Positions 25,774-36,965 of a stretch of 64,000 nucleotides of DNA are shown here, in pieces. Within the stretch, counting starts at the first letter, position 1; each line of letters opens with the position of its first letter. Source of the stretch: Streptomyces spiramyceticus (lineage in GTDB: Bacteria; Actinomycetota; Actinomycetes; Streptomycetales; Streptomycetaceae). The notes under the pieces are model-generated. The model searched no databases, had not been told where the DNA came from, and saw nothing but the letters and a program-made list of their open reading frames with translations. Made by a program: the position numbers and the translations under genes. Where the stretch lies: NCBI RefSeq assembly GCF_028807635.1, contig NZ_JARBAX010000001.1:3638501-3702500 (forward strand), written 5' to 3'.

Positions 25774-25787
25774 CGCTCTGAGGAGCG
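25774..25787 (+). promoter_or_regulatory. Hairpin sequestering the clpC ribosome-binding site
   Basis: CGCTC (25774-25778) can pair with GAGCG (25783-25787) around TGAG. The GAGGAG that serves the ATG at 25795 lies in the loop and 3' arm. A 5-bp stem is modest but could tune or thermally gate initiation of this stress gene. Confidence 0.45.
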
Positions 25788-25794
25788 ATTAACG

Positions 25795-28323
<2,529 letters not shown>

Positions 28324-28341
28324 CAGCGCTCTGAGCGCCTG

Positions 28342-28384
28342 AAGGGGCTGCCCCGGAACCGTATGGGTTCCGGGGCAGCCCCTT
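28342..28384 (+). terminator. Perfect 19-bp stem terminator of clpC
   Basis: Arms 28342-28360 and 28366-28384 are perfectly complementary (AAGGGGCTGCCCC...GGGGCAGCCCCTT) around a five-base loop, followed by TTTT. A strong factor-independent terminator 18 bp after the clpC stop. Confidence 0.93.
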
Positions 28385-28394
28385 TTGCTGTCCG

Positions 28395-28455
28395 CCTGTC
28401 GGCCCTGTCGGCCCTGTCGGCCTGTCCGCGTCGGCTTCAGCCTTCAGCCTTCAGC
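28395..28455. repeat. Tandem 9-bp and 7-bp repeats between clpC and dacB
   Basis: CCTGTCGGC occurs three times head to tail (28395-28421), then CTTCAGC three times (28435-28455). The last unit covers the dacB stop codon (28451-28453). These look like slippage-generated microsatellites. Confidence 0.85.
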
Positions 28456-30049
28456 AGCGGGCCGGCTTGCGCCAGGAGCATTCGAGGTCGCCGGCGGGGG
28501 TGGCGTTTCGCTGGAGGCTGGGGCGTACGAGCTGGGTGTCGGTCTTGGTGGACTTCGCGAGGGTGATCACGATCGCGTCCTCGATGCTCTTCACCGAGGA
28601 GGCCAGGTAGTTGTTCAGGACGATGCTGTAGACGAGCTCGCGGCCGCCCGCGTCCGTGACGTACCCGGACAGGGCGGAGGCGCCGGTCAGGGAGCCGGTT
28701 TTGGCTCGGGTATTGAGGGCGGCGGGGGTGTTGCACATGCGGGAGCGGAGGGTGCCGCCGATGGCGCGGTCCGGGTTGCAGGCGACGGGGAGGGAGGCGT
28801 ACCAGTCGGCGTACCAGGGGGCGGTGCGTACGGACAGGAGGAGCTTGGCGAGCTGGGCGGCGGAGATGTTGTTCATGCGGGAGAGGCCGGAGCCGTCCAC
28901 CTGGCGGAGCTTGGAGGCGTCCACGCCTTCCTTGGTGAGCTGGGTGGCGATGGCGGCGAGGCCGGCGTTCCAGGTGCCTTTGCCGCCCGTCTCGTAGCCG
29001 ATGGTCTTGGTGAGGGCCTCGGCGTGCATGTTGTTCGACAGCTTCATGAAGGGCCGCATGAGCTCTTTCAGGGGCATGGATGTGTGGGTTGCGAGGGGCT
29101 TGGCGTTGCCGGGGGTGGGGCGGCCGTGGCTCGTGGGGCGTGTGATGCGTACGCCGTGGGCCCTCAGGGCGTCGGAGAAGACCTCTGCGGCGTAGCCGGT
29201 CGGCTCCCAGACGCTGATCCACTCCTTGGTGGGGTTCGCGCCGACGGGGATGTTGCCGGTGACGGCGATGGTGTTGGAGCCGTGTTCGCGTTCGACGGTG
29301 AGGGTGTCGGGCTGCCCGGCCGGGACCGTGGTGGCGCGGACGTCGATGTCGACGTAGTCGGTGCGCGGCGTGAGGGTGGTGACCGGGCGGTCGCCCGGAT
29401 TCGCGCCGGGGGACGCCGTGACGACGACCGTGCCCGAGTCGTAGTCGGTGTCGGGGGCGACGGTGAGCGCGGAGATCTGCGCCGAGTAGTACGCGGACTC
29501 GTCGTCGGCGGCCCATGAGCGGCCGAGGCGCTGGGTGTCGAAGCGGGTGTCGTCGGCGATGAGGCGGCCGGTGACGCGCTTGATGCCGGACTCGGCGACG
29601 GTGGCGGCAAGTTGCTCGTAGTCCTCGGCGAGCATGGTGGGGTCGCCGGTGCCGCGCAGATACAGGTCACCGACGAGTACGGAGCCCTGTCGGCTGCCGG
29701 TGGTCAGGACGTCCGTGCGGTAGCGGTACTCGGGGCCCAGCAGGGCCATGGCGGCGATGGACGTGGGCAGTTTGGTGTTCGACGCCGGCATCAGGCGGTC
29801 GGCGCCGTCGCGCTGGTAGAGGGTCTCGCCGGTGGCCGCGTCGGCGACCACGACGCCTGCGGCTCCGCCGTCGAGGCGGGGGTCGGTGAGGATCGTGTCG
29901 ATGGCGCCCTTGATGCCGGTGTCGGAGGGGCCGGCTCCGGCGGGTGAGCTCCAGGTGAGTGTGCAGGCGAGGCCTACGGCCACGGGCCAGACCCAGACGT
30001 GCGTACGGCGCTTCGCGCGAATCACAGGTCGAATCACAGGTCTACTCAT
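28451..30049 (-). CDS. dacB: D-alanyl-D-alanine carboxypeptidase/endopeptidase (PBP4, S13 family)
   Basis: Low-molecular-mass penicillin-binding protein trimming or cleaving peptidoglycan peptides outside the membrane. ATG 30049; 532 residues. A basic N-terminus and hydrophobic signal segment (about residues 18-40, ending AGA) direct export. The three penicilloyl-serine motifs are SNTK (active serine in LMPASNTKLP), SRMN (in GSGLSRMNN) and KTG (in RAKTGSLTG). The large insert between the first two motifs is typical of S13. It is monocistronic in appearance and lies downstream of the NACHT gene on the same strand with a 73-bp gap. Confidence 0.93.
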   Translation of the reverse strand: MSRPVIRPVIRAKRRTHVWVWPVAVGLACTLTWSSPAGAGPSDTGIKGAIDTILTDPRLDGGAAGVVVADAATGETLYQRDGADRLMPASNTKLPTSIAAMALLGPEYRYRTDVLTTGSRQGSVLVGDLYLRGTGDPTMLAEDYEQLAATVAESGIKRVTGRLIADDTRFDTQRLGRSWAADDESAYYSAQISALTVAPDTDYDSGTVVVTASPGANPGDRPVTTLTPRTDYVDIDVRATTVPAGQPDTLTVEREHGSNTIAVTGNIPVGANPTKEWISVWEPTGYAAEVFSDALRAHGVRITRPTSHGRPTPGNAKPLATHTSMPLKELMRPFMKLSNNMHAEALTKTIGYETGGKGTWNAGLAAIATQLTKEGVDASKLRQVDGSGLSRMNNISAAQLAKLLLSVRTAPWYADWYASLPVACNPDRAIGGTLRSRMCNTPAALNTRAKTGSLTGASALSGYVTDAGGRELVYSIVLNNYLASSVKSIEDAIVITLAKSTKTDTQLVRPSLQRNATPAGDLECSWRKPARC

Positions 30050-30122
30050 GGCACAGGAGCATCCCTGACGGAGGCGCTCGTCGGAAGGACGCCTGCGCCG
30101 ACGGCTGACGCGGCGTCAACTG

Positions 30123-33100
30123 TCAGCCGGTGAAGCCCCGTCTCCGCCCCAGGACCCTGACCCGCCCGGGGAGCTGCTCGACGCCCCGGACGGCCGTGAG
30201 CGAGAACAGCTCGATGTACTGGAGCGAGGTAAGGGCAGCCAGCGACGCGACATCGCACTCGTCCGTGGGACCGCTGACCATCAGTGAGGTGAGGCTGGGA
30301 AACAGTTCGGGCACCATGTCGAGCGCCGACTGGGAGAACGGGCCGAGGAGCGTGAGCCGCTCCACGTTCGCCAGGCTGCCCGAGAAGGGAGCCAGCGCGA
30401 GCGATTCCCCGCTCACGCGCAAGGCGCTTATCCGGGGGAGCCGGCTGATGACGGCCCACTCCTCCGCGCTCCGGGGACTGCTCGCAGGGCCGAGCGAGAC
30501 GTCCTTCAGGGCGCTGTGCCTGCCGAGGCCCCGGAGGCCGTCCTCCGGGCGGACCATGTCGACGAGGTCGAGCGTCCTCAGCGGCGCCCGGGCAGGGAGA
30601 TCGGACGTGGACCAGGCAAGCCCTCCGCCCAGGGTGAGGATTTCCAGCCGGTCCATCCTCGACAGGGCGCCCAGGTCGGCGCCCGGGGCCATGTCCAGTA
30701 CGGCCGTGCGCAGAGGGAGGCGGCAGATCCCGGTGAGGTTCGTCAGCCGGGGGCAGCCCGCGACGGTCAGATGGGTGAGACCGCTCTGGCCGCGCAGGAA
30801 CGACACGTCCCGCAGGTCGGGATTCTCGCGGATCCTGGCCCTGGTGAGCTCCGCCGCGTCTGTGTAGGCGCGCAGCGCGGACGGCGAGATGGGGCCTCTC
30901 GCGTCGAGCATCGGCCGGGGGCCGAGGGTGCGCAGGGCGTCGAGTTGTTCGTCCGTCCGGGCGGTGAAGTACAGGCCGGTCGGGTCGATCCGGGAGATGA
31001 CCTCGGCGGCGTACTGCTGGGTGTGGAACCGGTCCCAGGACCAGATGAGCTGCGCGCGGACCCGTTCCGCCTGATGCCCGCAGAAGCGGGCGAGGAACGG
31101 AATTGCTCGCTCCGACGCCACATGGGACGCGGCGATGACGACATGCTCGGCGGCCTCCTCGTCGAGCCGCTCCGGTCCGTCGAGCAGGTCCAGGATCATC
31201 GGGCCGACCGCTGCCAGTTCGCGGGCCGCCTCGGCGCTGCGCGGTGGAATGAGGGCCTCCGTGCGGCGTTCGACCTCCTGGCGTACGGCGAGGGAGAGCT
31301 CGGTGGCGTCTTCGAGGCAGGCCGCCGCCAGGAGGTGGACGCGGGTCCGTGCGGCGTCGTCCGGATTCTCGTCGCCGTACGAGAGGAGGTCGCCGAAGAA
31401 CTCCACGCGCTCGCGCGGTCGCGCGTGGGCGACCGCCATCCGGATCACGTCCTCCCACTGGTCGTTCGCGGCATGGCGTACGAGCATCCCGAAGTCGCCC
31501 TCCTCGACGGCCGCCCTCGCGCCGAGGAAGTCCTGGAAGGTGCGGTGGATGAAGTCGACGGTTCCGGGGGCCTGTTCGCGCAGCAGCCCGCTGCGGTGCA
31601 GGAAGTGGTCGAACACCGCCTTCGCCTCACCGAGCTCGGCCACTTCGGGCAGTGCGGGCAGTGCGTCCGCGATGATGCTCTCCGCCCGCGAACGGTCCAT
31701 TTCGGTGCGGCCGTTGCGGATCAGCCAGTACGCGAGCCGCTGCAGCAGCTGGATCTGCGGTTCCTCGCGGAGCTCCGGCAGCCCCATGTTGCGCTCGCGG
31801 TCGCGGCGTACGAGCAGCATCGAGAGGGCCGCCGTATAGAGGTCCTTGCGGCCGTGCGGCAGGAAGCCGTGGCGGTCGCGGTGCAGCGCGCAGATCATCC
31901 CGCACATCAGCGGGTTGGTCGCGAGCCGCCCCAGGTCCGGCTTGGCGCGCACCGCTTCGAGCAGCTGCTTCTCGTAGGCGAGGAGGGCGGTGTCCTCGTC
32001 CTCGGAGCCGGTACGGGCCGCGCTGTGCCAGCGCTTGATGAAGGCCGCGACGTCGGCGGGCCGCATGGGGGACAGGGCGAGCTCGGTGAAGTCCTCGTCG
32101 CCGAGCCAGTCCTCCCGTACGGCCGAGGGGCGGGACGTGACCAGCCAGCGGTTGCCGGGGTACGCGTCGATGAGGTCGCTCAGCCAGCCACGGGTACGGG
32201 AGCGCTCGGCATCCGGGATCTCGTCGATGCCGTCGACGAGGACCAGGCCGCGGCGGGCGTTCAGTACGCGGGTCTCCCAGCCGGCGGGCTGCTCCCCGGC
32301 GAGCGGCGAGCCGACAGCGGCCAGGAAGTCCCTGGGGGCGGGGAGGCGCTCGCCGTGGCGGGTCAGGGTGCGCAGGGGCAGGACGAAGGGGATGCGGTCG
32401 TAGAGGTACGCCATGCGGTCGTCGAGGTCCTGGCGGGCGGCGGAGACGGCGAGCCACTGGACGAGCGTGGTCTTGCCCGAGCCGGCCTCGCCGCGGAGCA
32501 GGACGCGGTCGTGTTCGGCGAGTGCCTGGTCGGCGGGGCGCGGTTCGAAGACGGTGTCGAGGCTGCCGGACATCAGGCGGGAGCCGCCGCCGATCCCGCC
32601 GACGTAGTCCCGGAGCGTCTGGACCGTCGTGTCCCCGCGGATGGGGCCGACGGCCGTCGCCTCCAGGCTGAGATACGCCGCGTCCAGCGGCCACTTCCCC
32701 GGTGAGTTGCTGAGGTCGATCCCGAAGATCGTCAGCTTGCTGTGCTTCTTCGCCACGTATGCCAGATAGCGCTGCTCGAACGCCACGTCCTCCGCCCCCG
32801 GCAGCGGCCGGCGGGAGATGAGCTCGTCGACCTTCGCGATCAGCTCGGCCTGGCGGCGGCTCTGTGCGACGAGGGTCGCCGCGACGAAGGTCGACCGCTG
32901 GGTGAAGAAGTTCAGGATGTGCAGGCAGGTGGCGTCGAGGAGGCGCTCGTAGAAGTACGTCGCGTCGCTGGACAGCTGCCGCTCCGGGCGGTCGTCGGCA
33001 CGGCGCAGTTCGCGGGCCAGGGCGGTGTGGCCCAGTTCGACGGCCTCGACGTCGCTGAGGGTGAGGTCTCCGAGGGCGTACAGCGTGCTGGTCAGGGCGT

Positions 33101-33356
33101 CGGTGACGGCCCGCTCCTCGTCTGCGGGCAGCGGCCGCTCGCCCGTACGGAGGGCCTGTCTGACCAGCTCGGCGGCCAGTTTGCGGAGGTCGTTCTCGCC
33201 CAGGGTGCGCTTCTCGCCCCTGAAGGAGACGTAGCCGGCGAGCCGGACGGGCTTGTCGACCAGCCCGGCGCCCGGGCCCTCGCTCACGAAGAGCTTCTTG
33301 ACCAGTGGTGCGACGGCGCTCGACACGAGCCGGGCGCCGATGCTTACGGGATCCAC
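30123..33356 (-). CDS. NACHT-domain STAND NTPase with LRR-like C-terminus
   Basis: A 1077-residue protein starting at GTG 33356, preceded by AGGGGGA. In order: an N-terminal helical domain (about 1-215) of the type found before NACHT in Streptomyces (NNH7-like, by recollection); the NACHT NTPase with Walker A GEAGSGKTT (289-297), Walker B LVLVDGIDE (371-379) and sensor LVTSRP (405-410); a winged/helical region (about 480-640) with DFIHRTFQDFLGARA; and a C-terminal stretch (about 830-1060) of irregular leucine-rich repeats (LTHLTVAGCPRLTNL, LRTLDLVDM, LTSLMVSG). No signal peptide or membrane segment. Bacterial NACHT proteins include anti-phage NLR relatives, so immunity is possible, but a housekeeping or signalling role cannot be excluded. 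It is divergent from an M23 peptidase gene. Confidence 0.88.
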   Translation of the reverse strand: MDPVSIGARLVSSAVAPLVKKLFVSEGPGAGLVDKPVRLAGYVSFRGEKRTLGENDLRKLAAELVRQALRTGERPLPADEERAVTDALTSTLYALGDLTLSDVEAVELGHTALARELRRADDRPERQLSSDATYFYERLLDATCLHILNFFTQRSTFVAATLVAQSRRQAELIAKVDELISRRPLPGAEDVAFEQRYLAYVAKKHSKLTIFGIDLSNSPGKWPLDAAYLSLEATAVGPIRGDTTVQTLRDYVGGIGGGSRLMSGSLDTVFEPRPADQALAEHDRVLLRGEAGSGKTTLVQWLAVSAARQDLDDRMAYLYDRIPFVLPLRTLTRHGERLPAPRDFLAAVGSPLAGEQPAGWETRVLNARRGLVLVDGIDEIPDAERSRTRGWLSDLIDAYPGNRWLVTSRPSAVREDWLGDEDFTELALSPMRPADVAAFIKRWHSAARTGSEDEDTALLAYEKQLLEAVRAKPDLGRLATNPLMCGMICALHRDRHGFLPHGRKDLYTAALSMLLVRRDRERNMGLPELREEPQIQLLQRLAYWLIRNGRTEMDRSRAESIIADALPALPEVAELGEAKAVFDHFLHRSGLLREQAPGTVDFIHRTFQDFLGARAAVEEGDFGMLVRHAANDQWEDVIRMAVAHARPRERVEFFGDLLSYGDENPDDAARTRVHLLAAACLEDATELSLAVRQEVERRTEALIPPRSAEAARELAAVGPMILDLLDGPERLDEEAAEHVVIAASHVASERAIPFLARFCGHQAERVRAQLIWSWDRFHTQQYAAEVISRIDPTGLYFTARTDEQLDALRTLGPRPMLDARGPISPSALRAYTDAAELTRARIRENPDLRDVSFLRGQSGLTHLTVAGCPRLTNLTGICRLPLRTAVLDMAPGADLGALSRMDRLEILTLGGGLAWSTSDLPARAPLRTLDLVDMVRPEDGLRGLGRHSALKDVSLGPASSPRSAEEWAVISRLPRISALRVSGESLALAPFSGSLANVERLTLLGPFSQSALDMVPELFPSLTSLMVSGPTDECDVASLAALTSLQYIELFSLTAVRGVEQLPGRVRVLGRRRGFTG

Positions 33357-33787
33357 GTGCCGTCCCCCTGAGGCCTGTGCTGTCCGAGTGGATCAGCCTA
33401 GCGAGGGGTCTGGCGGTGACAAGGCGCACAGGCCGCGAGTGGCCTACGAAACCGAATAGTGGATGTGTTCCAGCCGGGGTGAGGGACTTTCGTCCCGGCG
33501 GCCGGGGGACCTTCGGACCGCTTACCGGCGAGGGTCCGAGACCTGGCTTTATAGCCGGTTTCATCAGCTCTGGCTTGGGTTTAAACCGGGAAACAGGGGG
33601 TTTATTGCAGCTTATATGCCCACCTGGCGGAAGGGGTAGACGGCCGTCAAGAGCCGAAAAGAAGATGTCGCACATACGGCCCGTGGTAGTAGATAGCCCA
33701 TTTTGGGCAGGGCGGGAGCACGGGTTACCAAGGTGGAGCAAGCCCGGCGACCAGCCGGGTTCATTCACGCCCGGAGGTTCCCCCCGT
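33357..33787 (+). other. 431-bp divergent promoter/leader between NACHT and M23 genes
   Basis: No gene is supported. The region is less GC-rich than its flanks and rich in potential structure: a GGTTTAAACC palindrome (33578-33587), GCCCA-TTT-TGGGC (33696-33708), and hairpin AGCCCGGC-GACCA-GCCGGGT (33741-33760) just before the M23 ribosome-binding site. An upstream CGGGTT (33721-33726) can pair alternatively with AGCCCG of that hairpin. I compared it by eye with the c-di-AMP (ydaO) riboswitch and did not find its conserved core. Confidence 0.55.
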
Positions 33788-34489
33788 ATGCAGAAGCGCG
33801 ACATGTTCTCCCGAATCGGCTCCTCGTCCGCCCGTAGCCGCCGCACCGCCCTCGTGGTCGCCGGACTCGGAGCGTCGATGGTGCTCGGAACGGCAGGCGT
33901 GGCGTTCGCCGCCGAGGGGACCGCGGCCACGGCCGTCAAGCAGCAGGCCGAAGCGCAGGCCAAGGCGGCCGTAAACGCGAAGAAGGCCGCCGAGCAGGCC
34001 AAGGCCAAGGCCAAGGCCGACGCCAAGGCGAAGGCGGCGAAGGCCAAGAAGGCCATGGCGAAGAAGGCCGCGTCCTGGCAGCAGCCCCTCGACCACTACG
34101 CGCTGAGTGCGACGTACGGCAAGGGCGGCGGCATGTGGGCCAGCAAGCACTCCGGCCAGGACTTCGCCGTGCCCACCGGCACCGCGGTCGAGGCCGTGCA
34201 CGGCGGCACCGTCGTGAAGTCCGGTCCCAACGGCGCCGGCGACGGCCCGGCGTACGGCAACGCGATCGTGGTCAAGCACGACAACAACACGTACTCGCAG
34301 TACGCCCACCTGTCGCGCGTCGATGTGAAGCCCGGCCAGACGGTCAAGACGGGTCAGCGCATCGCGCTCTCCGGCAACACCGGCAATTCGAGCGGCCCGC
34401 ACCTGCACTTCGAGGTCCGTACGACACCGAACTACGGCACCGCGATCAACCCGGTGAGCTTCCTCCGCGCCGAGGGCGTCAGCCTGTAA
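33788..34489 (+). CDS. Secreted M23 (LytM-type) peptidoglycan endopeptidase
   Basis: ATG 33788 after GGAGGTTCCCCCCGT gives 233 residues. A signal peptide (about 1-41, cleaving after VAFAA) precedes a Lys/Ala-rich helical spacer (about 42-95) formed of KAKAKADAKAKAAKA-type repeats, which could bind acidic wall polymers. The LytM domain carries the zinc ligands in SKHSGQDFAVP (HxxxD) and GPHLHFEV (HxH), so it should be an active metallo-endopeptidase acting on cross-bridges. The long leader suggests post-transcriptional control, as is known for several Streptomyces wall hydrolases. Its stop overlaps the convergent TetR gene by 11 bp. Confidence 0.94.
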   Translation: MQKRDMFSRIGSSSARSRRTALVVAGLGASMVLGTAGVAFAAEGTAATAVKQQAEAQAKAAVNAKKAAEQAKAKAKADAKAKAAKAKKAMAKKAASWQQPLDHYALSATYGKGGGMWASKHSGQDFAVPTGTAVEAVHGGTVVKSGPNGAGDGPAYGNAIVVKHDNNTYSQYAHLSRVDVKPGQTVKTGQRIALSGNTGNSSGPHLHFEVRTTPNYGTAINPVSFLRAEGVSL

Positions 34490-35051
34490 CACCCGGAGCC
34501 TGGCCGTGCGCCCGGCTCACCAGATCGACGGCGACTTCGAGGACGGCCCTGCGCTTCTCCTCGGGGTCGCCTTCGACGTCCTTGAGTACGAACATCCCCG
34601 CATGCATCGTGAAGAGTGCGCTGATGCAGCGGACCTGGTCGGTCAGTGCCGCGTCCGGCTCCTTGATCAGGTCGAGCATCACGAGCATGCGCTCCTTGAA
34701 GGTCTCGCCGATGCTCAGGTCGCGCATCGTCGCCTGGTTCTCCTGCATGAAGCGGAAGAGCGGAGCGGCTGCGGTCAGTGCCTCGCTGTAGCGGGTGAGG
34801 ATTTCCTTCTTCGTGTCGAGCGAGTGCGGCTGCTTCTGCCCCCACTCGATCAGCTCGTCCATGGGCCTGGTCAGGTCCTGGAAGAGGCTGACGATGATGT
34901 CTTCCTTGGTCTTGAAGTGGTAGTAGAGCGCCGCCTTCGTGACATCGAGCCGCTCGGCGATCTCCCGCAGCGAGGTCTTCTCGTATCCCTGCTCGGCGAA
35001 GAGTTCAAGCGCGACGTCCTGGATGCGCTGGCGAGTGTTGCCTCTGGACAC
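34479..35051 (-). CDS. TetR-family repressor of the adjacent exporter
   Basis: A 190-residue regulator starting at GTG 35051. The helix-turn-helix is at residues 5-50 (RQRIQDVALELFAEQGYEKTSLREIAERLDVTKAALYYHFKTKEDI), and a helical ligand-binding domain follows. It is divergent from an MFS drug exporter gene, with near-identical inverted elements in the 106-bp gap. By analogy with other TetR-exporter pairs it represses both genes until a transported compound binds. The ligand is unknown. Confidence 0.94.
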   Translation of the reverse strand: MSRGNTRQRIQDVALELFAEQGYEKTSLREIAERLDVTKAALYYHFKTKEDIIVSLFQDLTRPMDELIEWGQKQPHSLDTKKEILTRYSEALTAAAPLFRFMQENQATMRDLSIGETFKERMLVMLDLIKEPDAALTDQVRCISALFTMHAGMFVLKDVEGDPEEKRRAVLEVAVDLVSRAHGQAPGVTG

Positions 35052-35068
35052 GTTGAACTCCCAATAAA

Positions 35069-35138
35069 ACTTACTTGACGCCCGGCTAGTCAGGGTCTAC
35101 TTTCCCATTGTAGTCAACTTGCCGGGCGGCAAGTAAGT
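35069..35138. promoter_or_regulatory. Inverted 18-bp operators between TetR and MFS genes
   Basis: The 18-bp element at 35069-35086 (ACTTACTTGACGCCCGGC) recurs inverted at 35121-35138 with one mismatch, 34 bp apart. The right copy overlaps a near-perfect palindrome ACTTGCC-GGGC-GGCAAGT (35117-35134). One site per divergent promoter is the simplest reading. Confidence 0.8.
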
Positions 35139-35157
35139 AACAGGGGAGCTGGAAAAC

Positions 35158-36801
35158 ATGGGCAACGGGGCGAGCGGGAAACCGGGGCTGGAAAAGGTGA
35201 CGCCCGAGCAAGCGGCGGAGCAAGGAGTGGCGCAAGGAGCGGAGCAAGGAGCGGCGCCACAGCCGCGCAGCGTGCGGGTGGTGCTGCTCGCGCTGATGAT
35301 CGCGATGCTCCTCGCCATGCTCGACAACATGATCATCGGCACCGCGATGCCGACCATCGTGGGGGAGCTCGGCGGCCTGGAGCATCTCTCCTGGGTCGTT
35401 ACGTCGTACACCCTGGCCACCGCCGCCTCGACGCCGATCTGGGGGAAGCTCGGCGACCTCTACGGGCGCAAGGGCATCTTCCTCACCTCGATCGTCGTCT
35501 TCCTCGTCGGCTCCGTGCTCAGCGGAATGGCCCAGGACATGGGCCAGCTCATCGGCTTCCGTGCCATTCAGGGACTGGGCGCAGGCGGCCTGATGGTCGG
35601 CGTCATGGCGATCATCGGCGACCTGATCCCGCCCCGCGAGCGCGGCAAGTACCAGGGCATGATGGCCGGCGTCATGGCGCTCGCCATGATCGGCGGACCG
35701 CTCGTCGGCGGCACCATCACCGACCACCTGGGCTGGCGCTGGAGCTTCTACATCAACCTGCCGCTGGGCGCGATCGCCCTGGCGATGGTCACCGCCGTAC
35801 TGCACCTGCCGAAGAAGGAGCGGTCGACGGCGCGCGTCGACTATCTGGGCGCGGGGCTGCTGACCGTCGGAATCACGGCGATCGTGCTGGTCACGACCTG
35901 GGGCGGTACGGAGTACGCCTGGTCGTCGACGATCATCATGGAGCTCATCGCGGTCGGTGTCGCCGCACTCGCGGGCTTCCTCTTCGTCGAGTCCAAGGCC
36001 GCCGAGCCGATCATGCCGCTGCACATCTTCCGCAACCGCAACTTCACGCTCATGTCGGTGATCGGCTTCCTCACCGGCTTCGTGATGTTCGGCGCGGTGC
36101 TCTTCCTGCCGCTGTACCAGCAGTCCGTGCAGGGTGCTTCGGCGACCAACTCCGGTCTGCTCCTGCTGCCGATGCTGATGTCGATGATGGTCGTCTCGCT
36201 CGTCGCGGGCCGGATGACCACCAACAACGGCAAGTACAAGATCTTCCCGATCCTGGGCGGCGGGCTGATGGTCGCCGGGCTGCTCCTGCTCGCGCAGATG
36301 GACACGGAGACGCCCCGGCTGACCTCGGGCATCTACATGGCGGTACTCGGCGCGGGCATGGGCTTCCTGATGCAGATCACCATGCTGGTGGCGCAGAACA
36401 GCGTCGAGATGAAGGACATGGGCGTCGCCTCCTCGTCGACCACCCTCTTCCGTACGCTCGGCAGCTCCTTCGGCGTCTCGATCATGGGCGCGCTCTTCAC
36501 CAGCCGGGTCCAGGACGCGATGGCCGAACGGGGCGGGGCCGGCGTGACCCAGCAGTCGGCGACGCTGGACGCGGCGAGCCTGGCGAAGCTGCCTGAGCAG
36601 GTGCGCGAGGCGTACCAGTTCGCGGTGGCCTCCGGCACGCATGCGGCGTTCCTGCTGGGCGGGGCGATCGCGGTGATCGGGTTCGTGGCTGCCTTCTTCG
36701 TGAAGGAAGTGCCGCTGCGGGGAGCCGGGCCGCAGCCGGCTGAGGAGGGTACGGAGGGTGCGGATGCCACTGAGCCGGAGATGGTGAAGGGATCCGCCTG
36801 A
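35158..36801 (+). CDS. DHA2-family (EmrB/QacA) MFS multidrug exporter
   Basis: A 547-residue proton-coupled drug exporter with 14 predicted membrane helices. Motif A appears after helix 2 as GKLGDLYGRKG, and motif C-like glycines follow (GGPLVGGTITDHLGWRWSFYINLPLG). The first 40 residues are a Gln/Gly/Ala-rich repeat (EQGVAQGAEQGAAPQP) encoded by imperfect tandem repeats, and the C-terminus is acidic. It is divergent from its TetR regulator and closed by a hairpin with a TTCG loop. The substrate is unknown. Confidence 0.94.
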   Translation: MGNGASGKPGLEKVTPEQAAEQGVAQGAEQGAAPQPRSVRVVLLALMIAMLLAMLDNMIIGTAMPTIVGELGGLEHLSWVVTSYTLATAASTPIWGKLGDLYGRKGIFLTSIVVFLVGSVLSGMAQDMGQLIGFRAIQGLGAGGLMVGVMAIIGDLIPPRERGKYQGMMAGVMALAMIGGPLVGGTITDHLGWRWSFYINLPLGAIALAMVTAVLHLPKKERSTARVDYLGAGLLTVGITAIVLVTTWGGTEYAWSSTIIMELIAVGVAALAGFLFVESKAAEPIMPLHIFRNRNFTLMSVIGFLTGFVMFGAVLFLPLYQQSVQGASATNSGLLLLPMLMSMMVVSLVAGRMTTNNGKYKIFPILGGGLMVAGLLLLAQMDTETPRLTSGIYMAVLGAGMGFLMQITMLVAQNSVEMKDMGVASSSTTLFRTLGSSFGVSIMGALFTSRVQDAMAERGGAGVTQQSATLDAASLAKLPEQVREAYQFAVASGTHAAFLLGGAIAVIGFVAAFFVKEVPLRGAGPQPAEEGTEGADATEPEMVKGSA

Positions 36802-36852
36802 CCGGATCCCGCCCCACCCACACCGACCTGACCTGGGGACACTCCCCTTGAC

Positions 36853-36886
36853 CTCCGGCCCCCGGCGTTCGCGCCGGGGGCCGGAG
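36853..36886 (+). terminator. 15-bp stem, TTCG-loop terminator after the MFS gene
   Basis: Arms 36853-36867 and 36872-36886 pair perfectly around the stable tetraloop TTCG (36868-36871). It lies about 50 bp after the MFS stop codon. Confidence 0.85.
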
Positions 36887-36965
36887 TGCGTACTTCTGGA
36901 GAAGCGGGGTGAGCGTCCGCTGCCTACGGTGACTGTGCAGGACACGCCCTCCCGAGGAGCTCTCC

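Larger units (their letters stand above)
25343..25794 (+). other. 452-bp regulatory spacer upstream of clpC
   Basis: No supportable gene. It contains the promoter region shared with the divergent unknown gene, a ClgR-type operator (25449-25462), several hairpin-forming sequences (CCCCGC-AAG-GGCGGGG at about 25664-25679; GAGGGGACC/GACCCCTC at about 25747-25763) and a small hairpin containing the clpC ribosome-binding site. A long structured clpC leader is likely. Confidence 0.6.

Noticed and set aside
30516..32705. Long plus-strand open frame opposite the NACHT gene
   Set aside because: The minus-strand NACHT motifs (Walker A, Walker B) and ribosome-binding site are decisive; the plus frame has no recognisable content.
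33480..33787. c-di-AMP (ydaO-type) riboswitch before the M23 peptidase gene
   Set aside because: The position and gene type fit, but the conserved ydaO core (CCGGGGAACC-like and GGGGUGAA-like blocks) is not recognisable by eye, so only a generic structured leader is reported.
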